Below are positions 1 to 7,734 of a DNA stretch of 64,000 nucleotides, piece after piece. Numbering within the stretch: position 1 is the stretch's first letter; each line of letters starts with the position of its first letter. A model generated the notes under the pieces. The model was not told where the DNA came from and searched no databases. It saw only the letters and a list, made by a program, of their open reading frames with translations. Origin of the DNA: Methylomonas sp. MK1 (GTDB taxonomy: Bacteria; Pseudomonadota; Gammaproteobacteria; Methylococcales; Methylomonadaceae). Made by a program: the position numbers and the translations under genes. Where the stretch lies: positions 62,001-126,000 of the forward strand of contig NZ_AQOV01000002.1 of assembly GCF_000365425.1 (NCBI RefSeq), written 5' to 3'.

Positions 1-212
1 CCATCCTTAAAATACAGCCAATACGCTTGTCCCGTGGTCGGTTTAAAACGAATTTGGCTATTTAAAACAAACAACGAGGTAAATAAATCGTTAGTAATTT
101 GCTGAATGTTTTTGGCGGGTGCGATCAGCTGCTTTTTGGCTTGCTGCAAACTATCTAATATCGCGACGCTTCCTTTTCCCTGCGGATTGGCCAGTTTAAT
201 TGTTAAATTCAT
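1..212 (-). CDS. DUF2452-like hypothetical protein, N-terminal part only
   Basis: An open frame starts at an ATG whose complement is 210-212 and runs off the left edge after 70 codons. It begins MNLTIKLANPQGKGSVAIL and continues with a segment containing LFTSLFVLNSQIRFKP and TGQAYWLYFKDG. The NPQGKG start and the YWLY pattern recall the DUF2452 family of uncharacterised bacterial proteins; that match is from memory and is tentative. There is no signal peptide or membrane segment in the visible part, so it is probably cytoplasmic. No strong ribosome binding site precedes the ATG. The function is unknown and the C-terminus lies outside the window. Confidence 0.6.
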   Translation of the reverse strand, partial: MNLTIKLANPQGKGSVAILDSLQQAKKQLIAPAKNIQQITNDLFTSLFVLNSQIRFKPTTGQAYWLYFKD

Positions 213-313
213 AAATCCAAGTATTCGGTAAGTATACAAAAACAGTATGCAGCTGGTTTGATCAACGCAGCGAATTCGGACGAACATTGATAGTTTTTAT
301 TCCCCTCATCCTA

Positions 314-336
314 GCCTTCTCCCGGAGGGAGAAGGC
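314..336. repeat. Perfect 10-bp stem hairpin in a dispersed CCCTCATCC-type repeat
   Basis: GCCTTCTCCC (314-323) and GGGAGAAGGC (327-336) form a perfect stem with a 3-base loop, preceded by CCCCTCATCCTA and followed by GATTTTTC. The palindrome lies between two minus-strand genes. The T-run follows it on the plus strand, the wrong side for terminating the photolyase operon, so it is better read as a dispersed palindromic repeat than as a classical terminator. It is the only copy seen in the window. Confidence 0.6.
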
Positions 337-355
337 GATTTTTCTGTCGATGTTT

Positions 356-1885
356 TCAAAGCCTCTCCAAATCCGCTAAAACCGTTTCCGCACGCCGGGC
401 TATCGCATCGACCTCAGTCGCCGCAAACCGATCCAGATTGCGATAGACCATACTCAGGCGCGGATTGTGGTTTAGCTTAGCGCGATGACGAATGAAGAAA
501 TGCCAATACAGAGCATTGAACGGGCAGGCGCGATCGCCGGTACGGGCTTTTTTGTCGTAGTGGCAGCCCTTGCAGTAATCGCTCATCCGGTCGATGTAAG
601 CCGCGCTGGACACATAAGGTTTAGTCGCCAACACACCGCCGTCGGCGAACTGGCTCATGCCCAGCGTGTTAGGCAATTCCACCCATTCGAAGGCGTCGAT
701 ATACACCCCCAGATACCAGCGATGCACCGCGTCGGGCGCCAAGCCTGCCAACAGAGCGAAATTGCCGATCACCATCAAGCGCTGGATGTGGTGGGCATAG
801 GCGTACTGCAAGGATTGGCCAATGGCGGCAGCCAGGCAATTCATTCGGGTTTCGCCGGTCCAGAACCAGGAGGGCAAAGGGCGGTCATGACCGAAATAAT
901 TGTGCGCGGCGTACTGCGGCATCTTTGCCCAATACACGCCGCGCACATACTCGCGCCAACCGAGAATCTGTCGGATAAAGCCTTCGACGGCCGCCAGCGG
1001 CGCGTGGCCTTGGCGATACGCGTGTTCGGCCCGTTCCACCACTTCACGCGGATTGAGCATTTTGGTATTCAAGGCAAACGATAGTAGCGAATGAAACAGC
1101 CGCCAGCTGCGCCGGCTCATCGCGTCCTGAAAATCGCCGAACTGTGGCAGGCCATCGGCGATGAAGGCTTCGAGTTGCTGCAAGGCTTCTGCACGATTTA
1201 GCGGCCAGCGAAAATTGCCGGCATCGGCGGTGCCGAAACTGTTCACGCCAGCCGTGCGGATGTCCTGCCAAAGTTTGGCGTGATTGTGGCGCGGCCGAGT
1301 ATCAACAGGCACAGCCGGCGCGCCGGGCCAAGTCTTGCGGTTGTCGCGGTCGAAATTCCATTGCCCGCCTATCGGGCGTTGATTGTCTTCCAGCAACACG
1401 CCATGTTTAACCCGCATGCGCCGATAGAACATTTCCATCAGCCAACGCGCTTTTGCGCCGAACAGTTGTGCCGCTTCGTGCCGTTGGCTGTAGAAATGTT
1501 CGCTGTCGTAAGCTTGGCTGCTGATAGCCAAGTTTTGGCAATAGTTGCTCAATTGCTGATCTAGTCGCCATTCGTCAGGTAGCTGGTATGCAAAATGTTG
1601 CACCTGATAGAGCTCGATCAAGTGATCCAGATTGGTAGTCAGCGATTGCCGATTATCGCTATCGTCGATTGTCAGGTAATGCACCCGATGGCCTTGGGCG
1701 GTCAAACACTCAGCAAAATCGCGCATTGCCGCGAAAATACCGATGATTTTTTGCGCATGGTGCAGCACATAATCGGTTTCCTGGCGGATTTCCATCAGTG
1801 TGTACACCACCTTGTTATCGGTTTGCTTAAACCAGCTGTGGAGTGGGTTTAGCTGGTCGCCCAGAATAAGACGTAGGGTGGTCAT
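356..1885 (-). CDS. FeS-type (6-4) photolyase / cryptochrome (deoxyribodipyrimidine photolyase-related protein)
   Basis: The 509-residue protein belongs to the DPRP/FeS-BCP group, flavoproteins that carry FAD and a 4Fe-4S cluster and repair UV (6-4) photoproducts or act as light sensors. It opens with [19 protein letters not shown], the usual N-terminal photolyase start. Four Cys fit the cluster ligands of Agrobacterium PhrB: one in TRMNCLAAA (about residue 350) and three in [11 protein letters not shown] and DRACPF. A His pair in YAHHIQRLM lies in the FAD region. A longer frame reaches 1960, but that extension lies over the DUF2256 gene. The ATG at 1885 overlaps the DUF2256 stop as ATGA and gives the normal family length, so it was chosen. 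It is the last gene of a four-gene light-repair operon. Confidence 0.92.
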   Translation of the reverse strand: MTTLRLILGDQLNPLHSWFKQTDNKVVYTLMEIRQETDYVLHHAQKIIGIFAAMRDFAECLTAQGHRVHYLTIDDSDNRQSLTTNLDHLIELYQVQHFAYQLPDEWRLDQQLSNYCQNLAISSQAYDSEHFYSQRHEAAQLFGAKARWLMEMFYRRMRVKHGVLLEDNQRPIGGQWNFDRDNRKTWPGAPAVPVDTRPRHNHAKLWQDIRTAGVNSFGTADAGNFRWPLNRAEALQQLEAFIADGLPQFGDFQDAMSRRSWRLFHSLLSFALNTKMLNPREVVERAEHAYRQGHAPLAAVEGFIRQILGWREYVRGVYWAKMPQYAAHNYFGHDRPLPSWFWTGETRMNCLAAAIGQSLQYAYAHHIQRLMVIGNFALLAGLAPDAVHRWYLGVYIDAFEWVELPNTLGMSQFADGGVLATKPYVSSAAYIDRMSDYCKGCHYDKKARTGDRACPFNALYWHFFIRHRAKLNHNPRLSMVYRNLDRFAATEVDAIARRAETVLADLERL

Positions 1886-2031
1886 GCTGTCGCTGCCGTG
1901 ATCCGCTGCCGGCGGCAACGCTCCGAGCAATATTTCACGGCATCCCAATTCCTGGCCCATTTTTTACGCCAAACGAAGGGCCGGCCGCAGACTACACAGG
2001 TCTTGGCGGGTAACAGGGCTTTTTGATGCAT
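1882..2031 (-). CDS. DUF2256 small Cys-rich protein of the photolyase operon
   Basis: This 49-residue protein has Cys pairs in TCVVCGRPF (C12, C15) and KYCSERC (C35, C39) around a basic WRKKWARNW segment. That is the pattern of DUF2256, a small zinc-ribbon-like family known mainly from neighbourhoods of photolyase genes. Its ATG (2031-2029) overlaps the stop of the upstream cryptochrome gene as TGATG, and its own TGA (1884-1882) overlaps the ATG of the downstream photolyase. Translational coupling on both sides is therefore likely. The molecular role is unknown; from context it probably serves flavoprotein folding, cofactor loading or DNA-repair partnership, which is inference. Confidence 0.88.
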   Translation of the reverse strand: MHQKALLPAKTCVVCGRPFVWRKKWARNWDAVKYCSERCRRQRITAATA

Positions 2032-3554
2032 CAAAACTCCAGCTGGGTTTGGACCCAGTCGCCGGCCGCGACTTTGGTTTTTCGGCGGCGTGTGAGCTGT
2101 TTACGCGAGCCGTGCTTTTCAACGATTGCGGCCTTGGCGGCTTTGACTTCGGCGCGGCCGCGTACTTGGTAAAGACGGGCTTTGGCCTGCCGGGTGGCGC
2201 ATTCAAGATCGACCAGCGGTTCGGCAATATCGACACCGACGATTACGCCGCATTGCTGTTGCAGTTTTACAGGCATGCGCCACGGTTCAAATAGCCATTC
2301 TTTGGGTACCCGGCGTAAGGCCGGCAGCCAATGTCTAACAAAGTGACCTTGCGGATCATGGTCGCGGGCCTGTTTGATTGGGTTATACACCCGCGTGGTG
2401 TTGATGCCGGTGGTGCCGGCTTGCATTTGCATCTGGCTCCAGTGGATGCCCGGTTCGTAATCCAGAAACTGCTGCGCCAGCCACGTGCCGACCGGCTGCC
2501 AGTGCAACCAAAGTGGGTAACTGGCTACCGACACTATCATGGCGCGCATCCGGAAATTCAGCCAGCCGGTCTGGTTAAGCATTGCGACGCAAGCATCGAC
2601 CAGCGGCCAACCGGTTTGGCCTGAGGTTAAGGCCTGAAAATGCGCCGGGTTCCAGTCCGCTTCGCGCAAACCGTCATAGCCGCGATGCAGATTGGTAAAT
2701 TCCAGTTCCGGCTCGCTTTCCAGCTTTTGCATGAAGTGGCAATGCCAATACAAGCGGCTGACGAAGGCGGTCAAACCGACACGACGGACGTCATTGCTAG
2801 GCAGAACATCAAGCTGGCGACGGGTGGCGTGTACCACTTCACGCAAACTCAAACATCCAAAGGCCAGGTAAGGCGATAGCCGCGAACAGGCCGTCGGTGC
2901 CGACAATGGCGAAGAGATGCCGCCGCGGTAAGCACCGCAACGGTCGAACAGAAAGTCGCGCAAGGTTTCGATGCCTTGGCGGCGACCGCCTATTTGGCGC
3001 TGCGGCGGGTCGGGCTGGATTAAGCCCAGAGCTTGCGGATCGGGCAAGATCGGCGGTTGAGGTGCTGCTATCCAATCACAAGAGGGAGGATCTAGGCAGG
3101 GTTCCGCCATCAGCGCTTCCCAATGCGCTTTCCACAAGTCTCGATTTTGCAAGCGCCGCACCACACCGAATTGCGCAAACTCATGCCACTTTAAGCCGTG
3201 CGACCGGCACCAGCGTTGCACGGCCAAGTCGCGCTGAAAGCTCAGCCAGTTGCCGGTTTCCTGATACGAATACAGTGTCTTGAAGGGCGCTTCGTGCCAA
3301 AGCCGGTCCAACACGTCCACTGCTTCGCCTATCTCGATACACAAGCCGCCGCCGCGTTTGCGCAAGGCTATATCCAAATCAAGCAGGCTTTCCCGTAAAA
3401 ATAGATAGTGTTGCGTAGCCGCATCGGCTGCCGCCCACAGGCTGGGTTCGATGATAAACACGCACAGCACCGGACCGTTGCGGCTGGCGTGCAGCAGCGG
3501 TGCATGGTCGTGCACCCGCAGATCGCGCTTGAACCAGACCAGGTTGTAGCTCAT
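2031..3554 (-). CDS. Cryptochrome / deoxyribodipyrimidine photolyase family flavoprotein
   Basis: The protein has 507 residues. The N-terminal alpha/beta photolyase domain starts [20 protein letters not shown], and the C-terminal FAD-binding domain contains [33 protein letters not shown] and [11 protein letters not shown], matching the flavin-contacting helices of class I photolyases and cryptochromes. A basic C-terminal tail of about 60 residues contains [14 protein letters not shown]. The family either repairs UV dimers using light or acts as a blue-light receptor, and the sequence does not settle which. It begins three bases after the TIGR02450 gene and its stop overlaps the DUF2256 start (TGATG), so it belongs to the same transcript as the second, unrelated-type photolyase. 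Confidence 0.92.
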   Translation of the reverse strand: MSYNLVWFKRDLRVHDHAPLLHASRNGPVLCVFIIEPSLWAAADAATQHYLFLRESLLDLDIALRKRGGGLCIEIGEAVDVLDRLWHEAPFKTLYSYQETGNWLSFQRDLAVQRWCRSHGLKWHEFAQFGVVRRLQNRDLWKAHWEALMAEPCLDPPSCDWIAAPQPPILPDPQALGLIQPDPPQRQIGGRRQGIETLRDFLFDRCGAYRGGISSPLSAPTACSRLSPYLAFGCLSLREVVHATRRQLDVLPSNDVRRVGLTAFVSRLYWHCHFMQKLESEPELEFTNLHRGYDGLREADWNPAHFQALTSGQTGWPLVDACVAMLNQTGWLNFRMRAMIVSVASYPLWLHWQPVGTWLAQQFLDYEPGIHWSQMQMQAGTTGINTTRVYNPIKQARDHDPQGHFVRHWLPALRRVPKEWLFEPWRMPVKLQQQCGVIVGVDIAEPLVDLECATRQAKARLYQVRGRAEVKAAKAAIVEKHGSRKQLTRRRKTKVAAGDWVQTQLEF

Positions 3555-3557
3555 CGC

Positions 3558-3794
3558 TCAAAGCCAGCCCTGGCGCCAAATGCTGGAGTCGCGCAAATCC
3601 CGCCACGGCATGATTTGCACCCGTTTGCTAAATACCGCCTCCAGCTCGATCATTTCCAGCGGCGCGTCAGGATCGTCTGGCAACAGCAATTTGCTGACGA
3701 TAAAGTGTTTTTCCTTGTTTTGCGGGGCAACGGCGGTCCATTTGCTGAGCAGCAATTTGTTTGGGTTCAGCCGGGGTGATTTGGCGGTCGGCAT
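3558..3794 (-). CDS. TIGR02450 family small Trp-rich protein
   Basis: This 78-residue protein contains NPNKLLLSKWTAVAPQNKEK near its start and ends with several Trp residues (MPWRDLRDSSIWRQGWL). That is the signature of the TIGR02450 tryptophan-rich family, whose members commonly sit beside cryptochrome or photolyase genes. It appears to be the first gene of the light-repair operon, only three bases upstream of the cryptochrome gene. No membrane segment is visible. Its biochemical role is not established. Confidence 0.87.
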   Translation of the reverse strand: MPTAKSPRLNPNKLLLSKWTAVAPQNKEKHFIVSKLLLPDDPDAPLEMIELEAVFSKRVQIMPWRDLRDSSIWRQGWL

Positions 3795-3826
3795 GGCTTG
3801 GTCTGCTTGAAGAATTTAGTTTCCGA

Positions 3827-3868
3827 GCATACCAGCCGATCCCGAAATGGCGAGATCGGCTGGTATGC
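3827..3868. terminator. Perfect 15-bp stem-loop between htrA and the light-repair operon
   Basis: GCATACCAGCCGATC (3827-3841) and its exact complement GATCGGCTGGTATGC (3854-3868) flank a 12-base loop. The structure begins 11 bases beyond the htrA stop, on the side where htrA transcription ends and upstream of the TIGR02450 start. No clear U-run follows on either strand, so intrinsic termination is plausible but not certain. An operator or mRNA-stability hairpin is an alternative. Confidence 0.6.
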
Positions 3869-3879
3869 AGCGGAATAAA

Positions 3880-5013
3880 TCAATTCCCCGGTTGCAAGGT
3901 TACTTCGACTTCCCGGGTCTTGCCGTTATTGAATACTTGGACTTTGACGACATCGCCAACCTTCTGGTCGTCCAGGCGGGCGAACAGTTTGGATAGCGAA
4001 TCGACTTCCTTGCCGTTGATCGCGACGATGATGTCGCCAGGGATCACGCCGCTCGCCGAAATTTTCACACCCTGCAAGCCGGCTTTTTCAGCCGCAGAAC
4101 CGGGCTGTACCCGCAACACCGCGACACCGGTCTTGCCAGTCAAGGCGGCCAACTGTTCGTTCATTTGTTGATCTATTTCGATACCTAAAGCCGGGCGGAT
4201 ATATTTGCCTTGCTTGATCAATTCCGGCACCACCCGCATCACCGTATCCACTGGCACCGCGAAACCGATGCCGGCCGAAGCGCCGCTCGGGCTGTAGATG
4301 GCAGTATTGATGCCGATCAGGCGGCCGGCGGAATCCAACAGCGGACCACCGGAGTTGCCCGGATTAATGGCTGCGTCAGTTTGGATCAAGTGCTCGACTG
4401 CCGGCCCATCCTGGCCGCCCAGCGAGCGGTCCAATGCGGAGACGATGCCGCCGGTTAAAGTCCAGTCCAAACCAAATGGGTTGCCAATCGCGAATACTTT
4501 CTGTCCGACCTTCAGATCGCGGCTGGTGCCGACCGGTACCGGCGGCGGCCGTTTGAAGCCGACGCCGATTTTCAACACCGCAATATCATGCACCTGGCTG
4601 GCACCGACCAGCGCGGCCTTGTAATCGCGGCCGTCGGCCAGTTTTACCGTGGCTTCATTGGCACCGGCAATGACATGAAAGTTGGTCACCACGTGGCCGG
4701 CTTCATCCCAGATAAACCCGGAGCCGGTACCCTTCGGCACCGAGAACACGTCGCGTGTCCAGACATTGCGCACTAGCGCGGCGGTACTGATGTAAACCAC
4801 CGAGTCGCGGGATTTTTCGAACAATTCGATGGTGCTTTTTTCGTCCGCCGCCAAGTCACCGCGCGCGGCGACGGTTCTGACCGGGGTGGATTCGGTCGCC
4901 GGTGCCCTCGGCTGCCAATGCCAAAGCAATATCAGCACAGCCGCCACTGCGCCGACGGCGAATACGCGTTTAATGAATATATCGGGCGAATGGGGATGGT
5001 GGGGATGTTGCAT
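3880..5013 (-). CDS. HtrA/Deg-type trypsin-like serine protease with one PDZ domain
   Basis: The 377-residue protein has an N-terminal membrane anchor (about residues 15-31), a trypsin-like domain and one PDZ domain (about 270-370). The catalytic triad is visible as H113 (TNFHVIAGA), D143 (VHDIAVLKI) and S221 (NPGNSGGPL). The family degrades or senses misfolded proteins in the periplasm. One PDZ domain and a membrane anchor give the layout of DegS, while the sequence also resembles generic S1C proteases, so the exact paralogue name is left open. A loop containing FSVPKGTGSGFIW precedes the His. It is a single gene: a hairpin lies past its 3-prime end and a repeat-filled gap lies upstream. Confidence 0.93.
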   Translation of the reverse strand: MQHPHHPHSPDIFIKRVFAVGAVAAVLILLWHWQPRAPATESTPVRTVAARGDLAADEKSTIELFEKSRDSVVYISTAALVRNVWTRDVFSVPKGTGSGFIWDEAGHVVTNFHVIAGANEATVKLADGRDYKAALVGASQVHDIAVLKIGVGFKRPPPVPVGTSRDLKVGQKVFAIGNPFGLDWTLTGGIVSALDRSLGGQDGPAVEHLIQTDAAINPGNSGGPLLDSAGRLIGINTAIYSPSGASAGIGFAVPVDTVMRVVPELIKQGKYIRPALGIEIDQQMNEQLAALTGKTGVAVLRVQPGSAAEKAGLQGVKISASGVIPGDIIVAINGKEVDSLSKLFARLDDQKVGDVVKVQVFNNGKTREVEVTLQPGN

Positions 5014-5213
5014 GTCGGCCTCCGGTTTGTTGGTTCCTACCCAGAATCGTGCGAACTGATCAAAGCTATTTTAAATGGCGGCACTGCTGGACATTCAATT
5101 CCACTGAGCCGCTACGTCGGCAAAATGGGAGCGCGTTTATCAAATTTCAAGCGAGTCGGTGCGCGTGCTTTTATTCACCCGGCCCTATCTATCAGTATTA
5201 TTCAGTTCTGGCT
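5014..5213. other. Intergenic leader of the htrA-type gene
   Basis: About 200 bases with no convincing coding frame lie between the start of the serine protease gene and the hairpin-rich repeat. The region presumably carries the htrA promoter, but no clear -35/-10 pair was recognised. Confidence 0.4.
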
Positions 5214-5563
5214 GAGCTCGTCCGCTGAAAATCTTGGAAACGGAGCGTTAGCGAAGTGAAGATTTTTAGTCCCCGATAGCCGTAGCGCCGGGCGGGTTTT
5301 CGCAGCGAAGCGGAGAAAACCTGCAAGGCATCGCGACACGGCGTTAAGTCATGCGAGAGCCTAAGTTTCGACCCCTTGTTGGGTCGGAACGAGGTGACGC
5401 GGACGAATCGGGGCGCCGCAGGCATAAGCGGTCGCGTAGTTTTTGCCGATTTTTTCCTGCTGGGAAGCTCGAAAAAATCTTTCGGCAAAAATAGCGACTC
5501 CCCGATAAGCCCTGGCTGGTGTGCCATTCGACAGGCAAGGGCATTAAGGCGAACGGTATTTAA
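5214..5563. repeat. Hairpin-rich intergenic repeat, long copy
   Basis: The region runs from TGAGCTCGTC to GGCGAACGGTATTTAA. Its edges recur at 22188-22247, where the middle of about 280 bases is missing. The interior is a chain of hairpins: AAAATCTT/AAGATTTT (5228-5235/5259-5266), GGTTTTC/GAAAACC (5295-5301/5315-5321), CGACCC/GGGTCG with a 6-base loop (5369-5374/5381-5386), and a long stem TTTTTGCCGATTTTTTC (5440-5456) pairing with GAAAAAATC (5471-5479) and GGCAAAAA (5484-5491). Open frames across it are probably accidental. It resembles a non-autonomous mobile or structured RNA/DNA element; no transposase is present. Confidence 0.65.
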
Positions 5564-5662
5564 GGGCCGGGTTAATAATCGACAGTGGATTTAGGAACTA
5601 TAGCCAATTCGCAAAGTCTCGAAAAAGCCTGGATCGTTTGCTACTGGACAGGAGTGATCATT

Positions 5663-5929
5663 ATGAAAAGAGTTAACAACACCATAAAACTGGTCATATT
5701 TGCATTTTTGAGTATGGGGTTAACCAGCGCTGCTATCGCGGAACATCATGAAAGCGCCAAGCTAAAAGCGCAATTACAAACCGAGGACGAGGCTGAAGTG
5801 GAGCTTTACGATTACCATTCGGGTGTTACGTATACCGGTACGCTACAACGTTTTATGTTTCATCGGCATTTAGAAAACCTAGTCGAAGAGCCAGAGGATA
5901 AACATGCAGAATCGGTGCGAATTAAGTAA
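5663..5929 (+). CDS. Small exported hypothetical protein
   Basis: An 88-residue protein starts at an ATG preceded by GGAG at 8 bases. A longer GTG-started frame from 5585 exists, but this start gives a clean signal peptide (KRVNNTIKLVIFAFLSMGL) with a likely cleavage after SAAIA. The mature part is short and acidic (QTEDEAEVELYDYHS) and ends EEPEDKHAESVRIK. The protein is probably periplasmic or surface-exposed. No family was recognised. It stands alone between the hairpin-rich repeat and the convergent tadA gene. Confidence 0.7.
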   Translation: MKRVNNTIKLVIFAFLSMGLTSAAIAEHHESAKLKAQLQTEDEAEVELYDYHSGVTYTGTLQRFMFHRHLENLVEEPEDKHAESVRIK

Positions 5930-6148
5930 CACCGCTGTCGAATTCAGAGGTTCCGACACTTACCGCCGTGATTTCGGCTAGTACATATCAATTAAAAAGC
6001 CGGCTCACCAAGTAATTACAGATTTAAGAGGGTTGTTATTAGAGTATTTAACGCATCAATAACTGCAAGCGGATCCAGGCAATCGGCAGGCAGCTATTTG
6101 CAACGATAGCAGAGCGGTAAATTGAACAAATTGTCCGGGTCGGATGTG

Positions 6149-6613
6149 TTATCGACCTTTCGACTGATTGCGTTTGGCTTTGAAAAAATCGCTGAGCAGT
6201 TCCGCGCAATCCGCCTCCAGAATTCCCCCCGTCCACTCCACGCTATGATTTAAAAACGCGGCATCGCTGAGTTGCAACGCGTGGCAGACTGCGCCGCGCT
6301 TGGGATCGTAGGCGCCGAATACCAGACGCTTGATGCGGGCGTGGGCTATGGCACCCATGCACATCACGCAGGGCTCCAGCGTCACATACAGGGTGGTGTC
6401 TATCAATCGGTAGTTGTTTAAGGCTTGGCCGGCTTTGCGCAGGGCGACGATTTCGGCGTGGGCGGTGGGGTCGTTGTTCTGGATCGGTTGATTCCAGCCT
6501 TCGGTGATGCAGCGGTTGTTGTGCACCAGCACCGCGCCGACCGGGACTTCGCCTTGGCTTTCGGCGCGCTGCGCCAGGCGGATGGCATGGCGCAGCCATT
6601 CCTCGTCGGTCAT
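6149..6613 (-). CDS. tadA: tRNA-specific adenosine deaminase
   Basis: TadA converts the wobble adenosine A34 of tRNA-Arg(ACG) to inosine. The 154-residue protein shows the zinc and catalytic motifs HAE (H52, E54) and PCVMC (C82, C85), with the family phrases EVPVGAVLV and GAYDPKRGA. The length is normal. It starts one base after the stop of the upstream tsaC-type gene, so the two tRNA-modification genes form an operon. The tail KAKRNQSKGR is basic, as is common for tRNA-binding members. Confidence 0.96.
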   Translation of the reverse strand: MTDEEWLRHAIRLAQRAESQGEVPVGAVLVHNNRCITEGWNQPIQNNDPTAHAEIVALRKAGQALNNYRLIDTTLYVTLEPCVMCMGAIAHARIKRLVFGAYDPKRGAVCHALQLSDAAFLNHSVEWTGGILEADCAELLSDFFKAKRNQSKGR

Positions 6614-6614
6614 C

Positions 6615-7583
6615 TCAAACTGTGGCTTTGTTCAGGCGGTCGTTGACGGCTGCCCAGGCTTCGTTGTCGGGCGGCTGTTCGATCAGGATGGTATCCAGTT
6701 GCAGGTTATCCAGGGCACGTAGCGAGCTGTACAAAGCCGGTTCGTAAAGTTCGGCATCGGCCGGTAATCTCAGCAAATGCAGGCAGGGAATCTCCGCGAT
6801 TTCGGCACTGAACGCCAGGATGCCGATGTGTTTGCCTTGTGCGCACAAATCGTCTGTCATCGTGATTAGGGTATCGGCCGGGCACAGCAAGGCCATGGTA
6901 TTGGGCGCGTAATGCACCGCCATCATGCCGGGCGCGCGGATCTTGCTCTGCGCCGACAGGCGCACATCGGTTTGCAGCACGGCTTTAAGTTGACTGCGGG
7001 TAATCCGGCCGGGTCTGAGAATCGCGGGAACGCCGTCGCTGAGGTCGATGATGGTCGATTCCACGCCCACGGCGCAGGGGCCGCCATCCAGAATGCAACC
7101 GACTTGATCGCCTAGTTCTTCGGCGACATGTTCTGCTTGTGTGGGGCTGATATGGCCGAAGCGATTGGCCGATGGTGCTGCTATGCCGCCGCCGAAGGCC
7201 TGTAATAGTTGTAAAGCAACCGGATTGGCTGGCACCCGCAAGCCTACCGTATCCTGACCGCCGGTAACGGCAGATGGTACCGTCGATTTTTTGTTCAAGA
7301 TCATCGTCAGTGGGCCGGGCCAGAAGTGTTCGGCCAGCCGAAGTGCCGACTCCGGCACGGCTTCCGCCCAATCGTGCATTTGCGCGGCGCTGGCGATATG
7401 CACGATCAAGGGATGATCGGCCGGCCGACCTTTCGCGGCAAAAATTTTGGCAACCGCATCGGGGTTGGAAGCATCGGCGCCCAGTCCGTATACGGTTTCG
7501 GTCGGAAAGGCGACCAATTGGCCTTGCCGCAACAGTTCGACGGCGTGGCGGATGGATTCTTCGGTGACGGGTTTAGGATTCAA
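6615..7583 (-). CDS. tsaC: L-threonylcarbamoyladenylate synthase (Sua5/YrdC/YwlC family, long form)
   Basis: The enzyme makes threonylcarbamoyl-AMP from threonine, bicarbonate and ATP for the t6A37 modification of ANN-decoding tRNAs. The YrdC domain contains VAFPTETVYGLGADA and AKGRPADHPL. The 322-residue length includes the extra C-terminal Sua5 domain, so this is the long Sua5/TsaC2 type. The start is TTG; no better ATG lies upstream in frame and no clear ribosome binding site is seen. The neighbour tadA follows after one base, so both act on the tRNA anticodon loop. Confidence 0.94.
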   Translation of the reverse strand: MNPKPVTEESIRHAVELLRQGQLVAFPTETVYGLGADASNPDAVAKIFAAKGRPADHPLIVHIASAAQMHDWAEAVPESALRLAEHFWPGPLTMILNKKSTVPSAVTGGQDTVGLRVPANPVALQLLQAFGGGIAAPSANRFGHISPTQAEHVAEELGDQVGCILDGGPCAVGVESTIIDLSDGVPAILRPGRITRSQLKAVLQTDVRLSAQSKIRAPGMMAVHYAPNTMALLCPADTLITMTDDLCAQGKHIGILAFSAEIAEIPCLHLLRLPADAELYEPALYSSLRALDNLQLDTILIEQPPDNEAWAAVNDRLNKATV

Positions 7584-7734
7584 AGTAATCAGGCGAAAGA
7601 TGAAAATCTAAAAAGACGGGCAGCCGACATAATTGTAGTGGCGAATTCATTTGCCAAAGCAAACAGCTGCAAATATATAAAAGCCATTGTCATGGCAAAC
7701 GCGTCATTTTACCTTTCGCCTTTAGGCTTTTCTC

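Noticed and set aside
5198..5527. 109-residue open frame on the minus strand
   Set aside because: It lies inside the hairpin-rich repeat, has no family resemblance and arises from repeat sequence.
7591..7720. AGGCGAAAG and CTTTCGCCT inverted pair between tsaC and oadA
   Set aside because: The arms are 9 bases and about 110 bases apart; too weak to call a structure or terminator.
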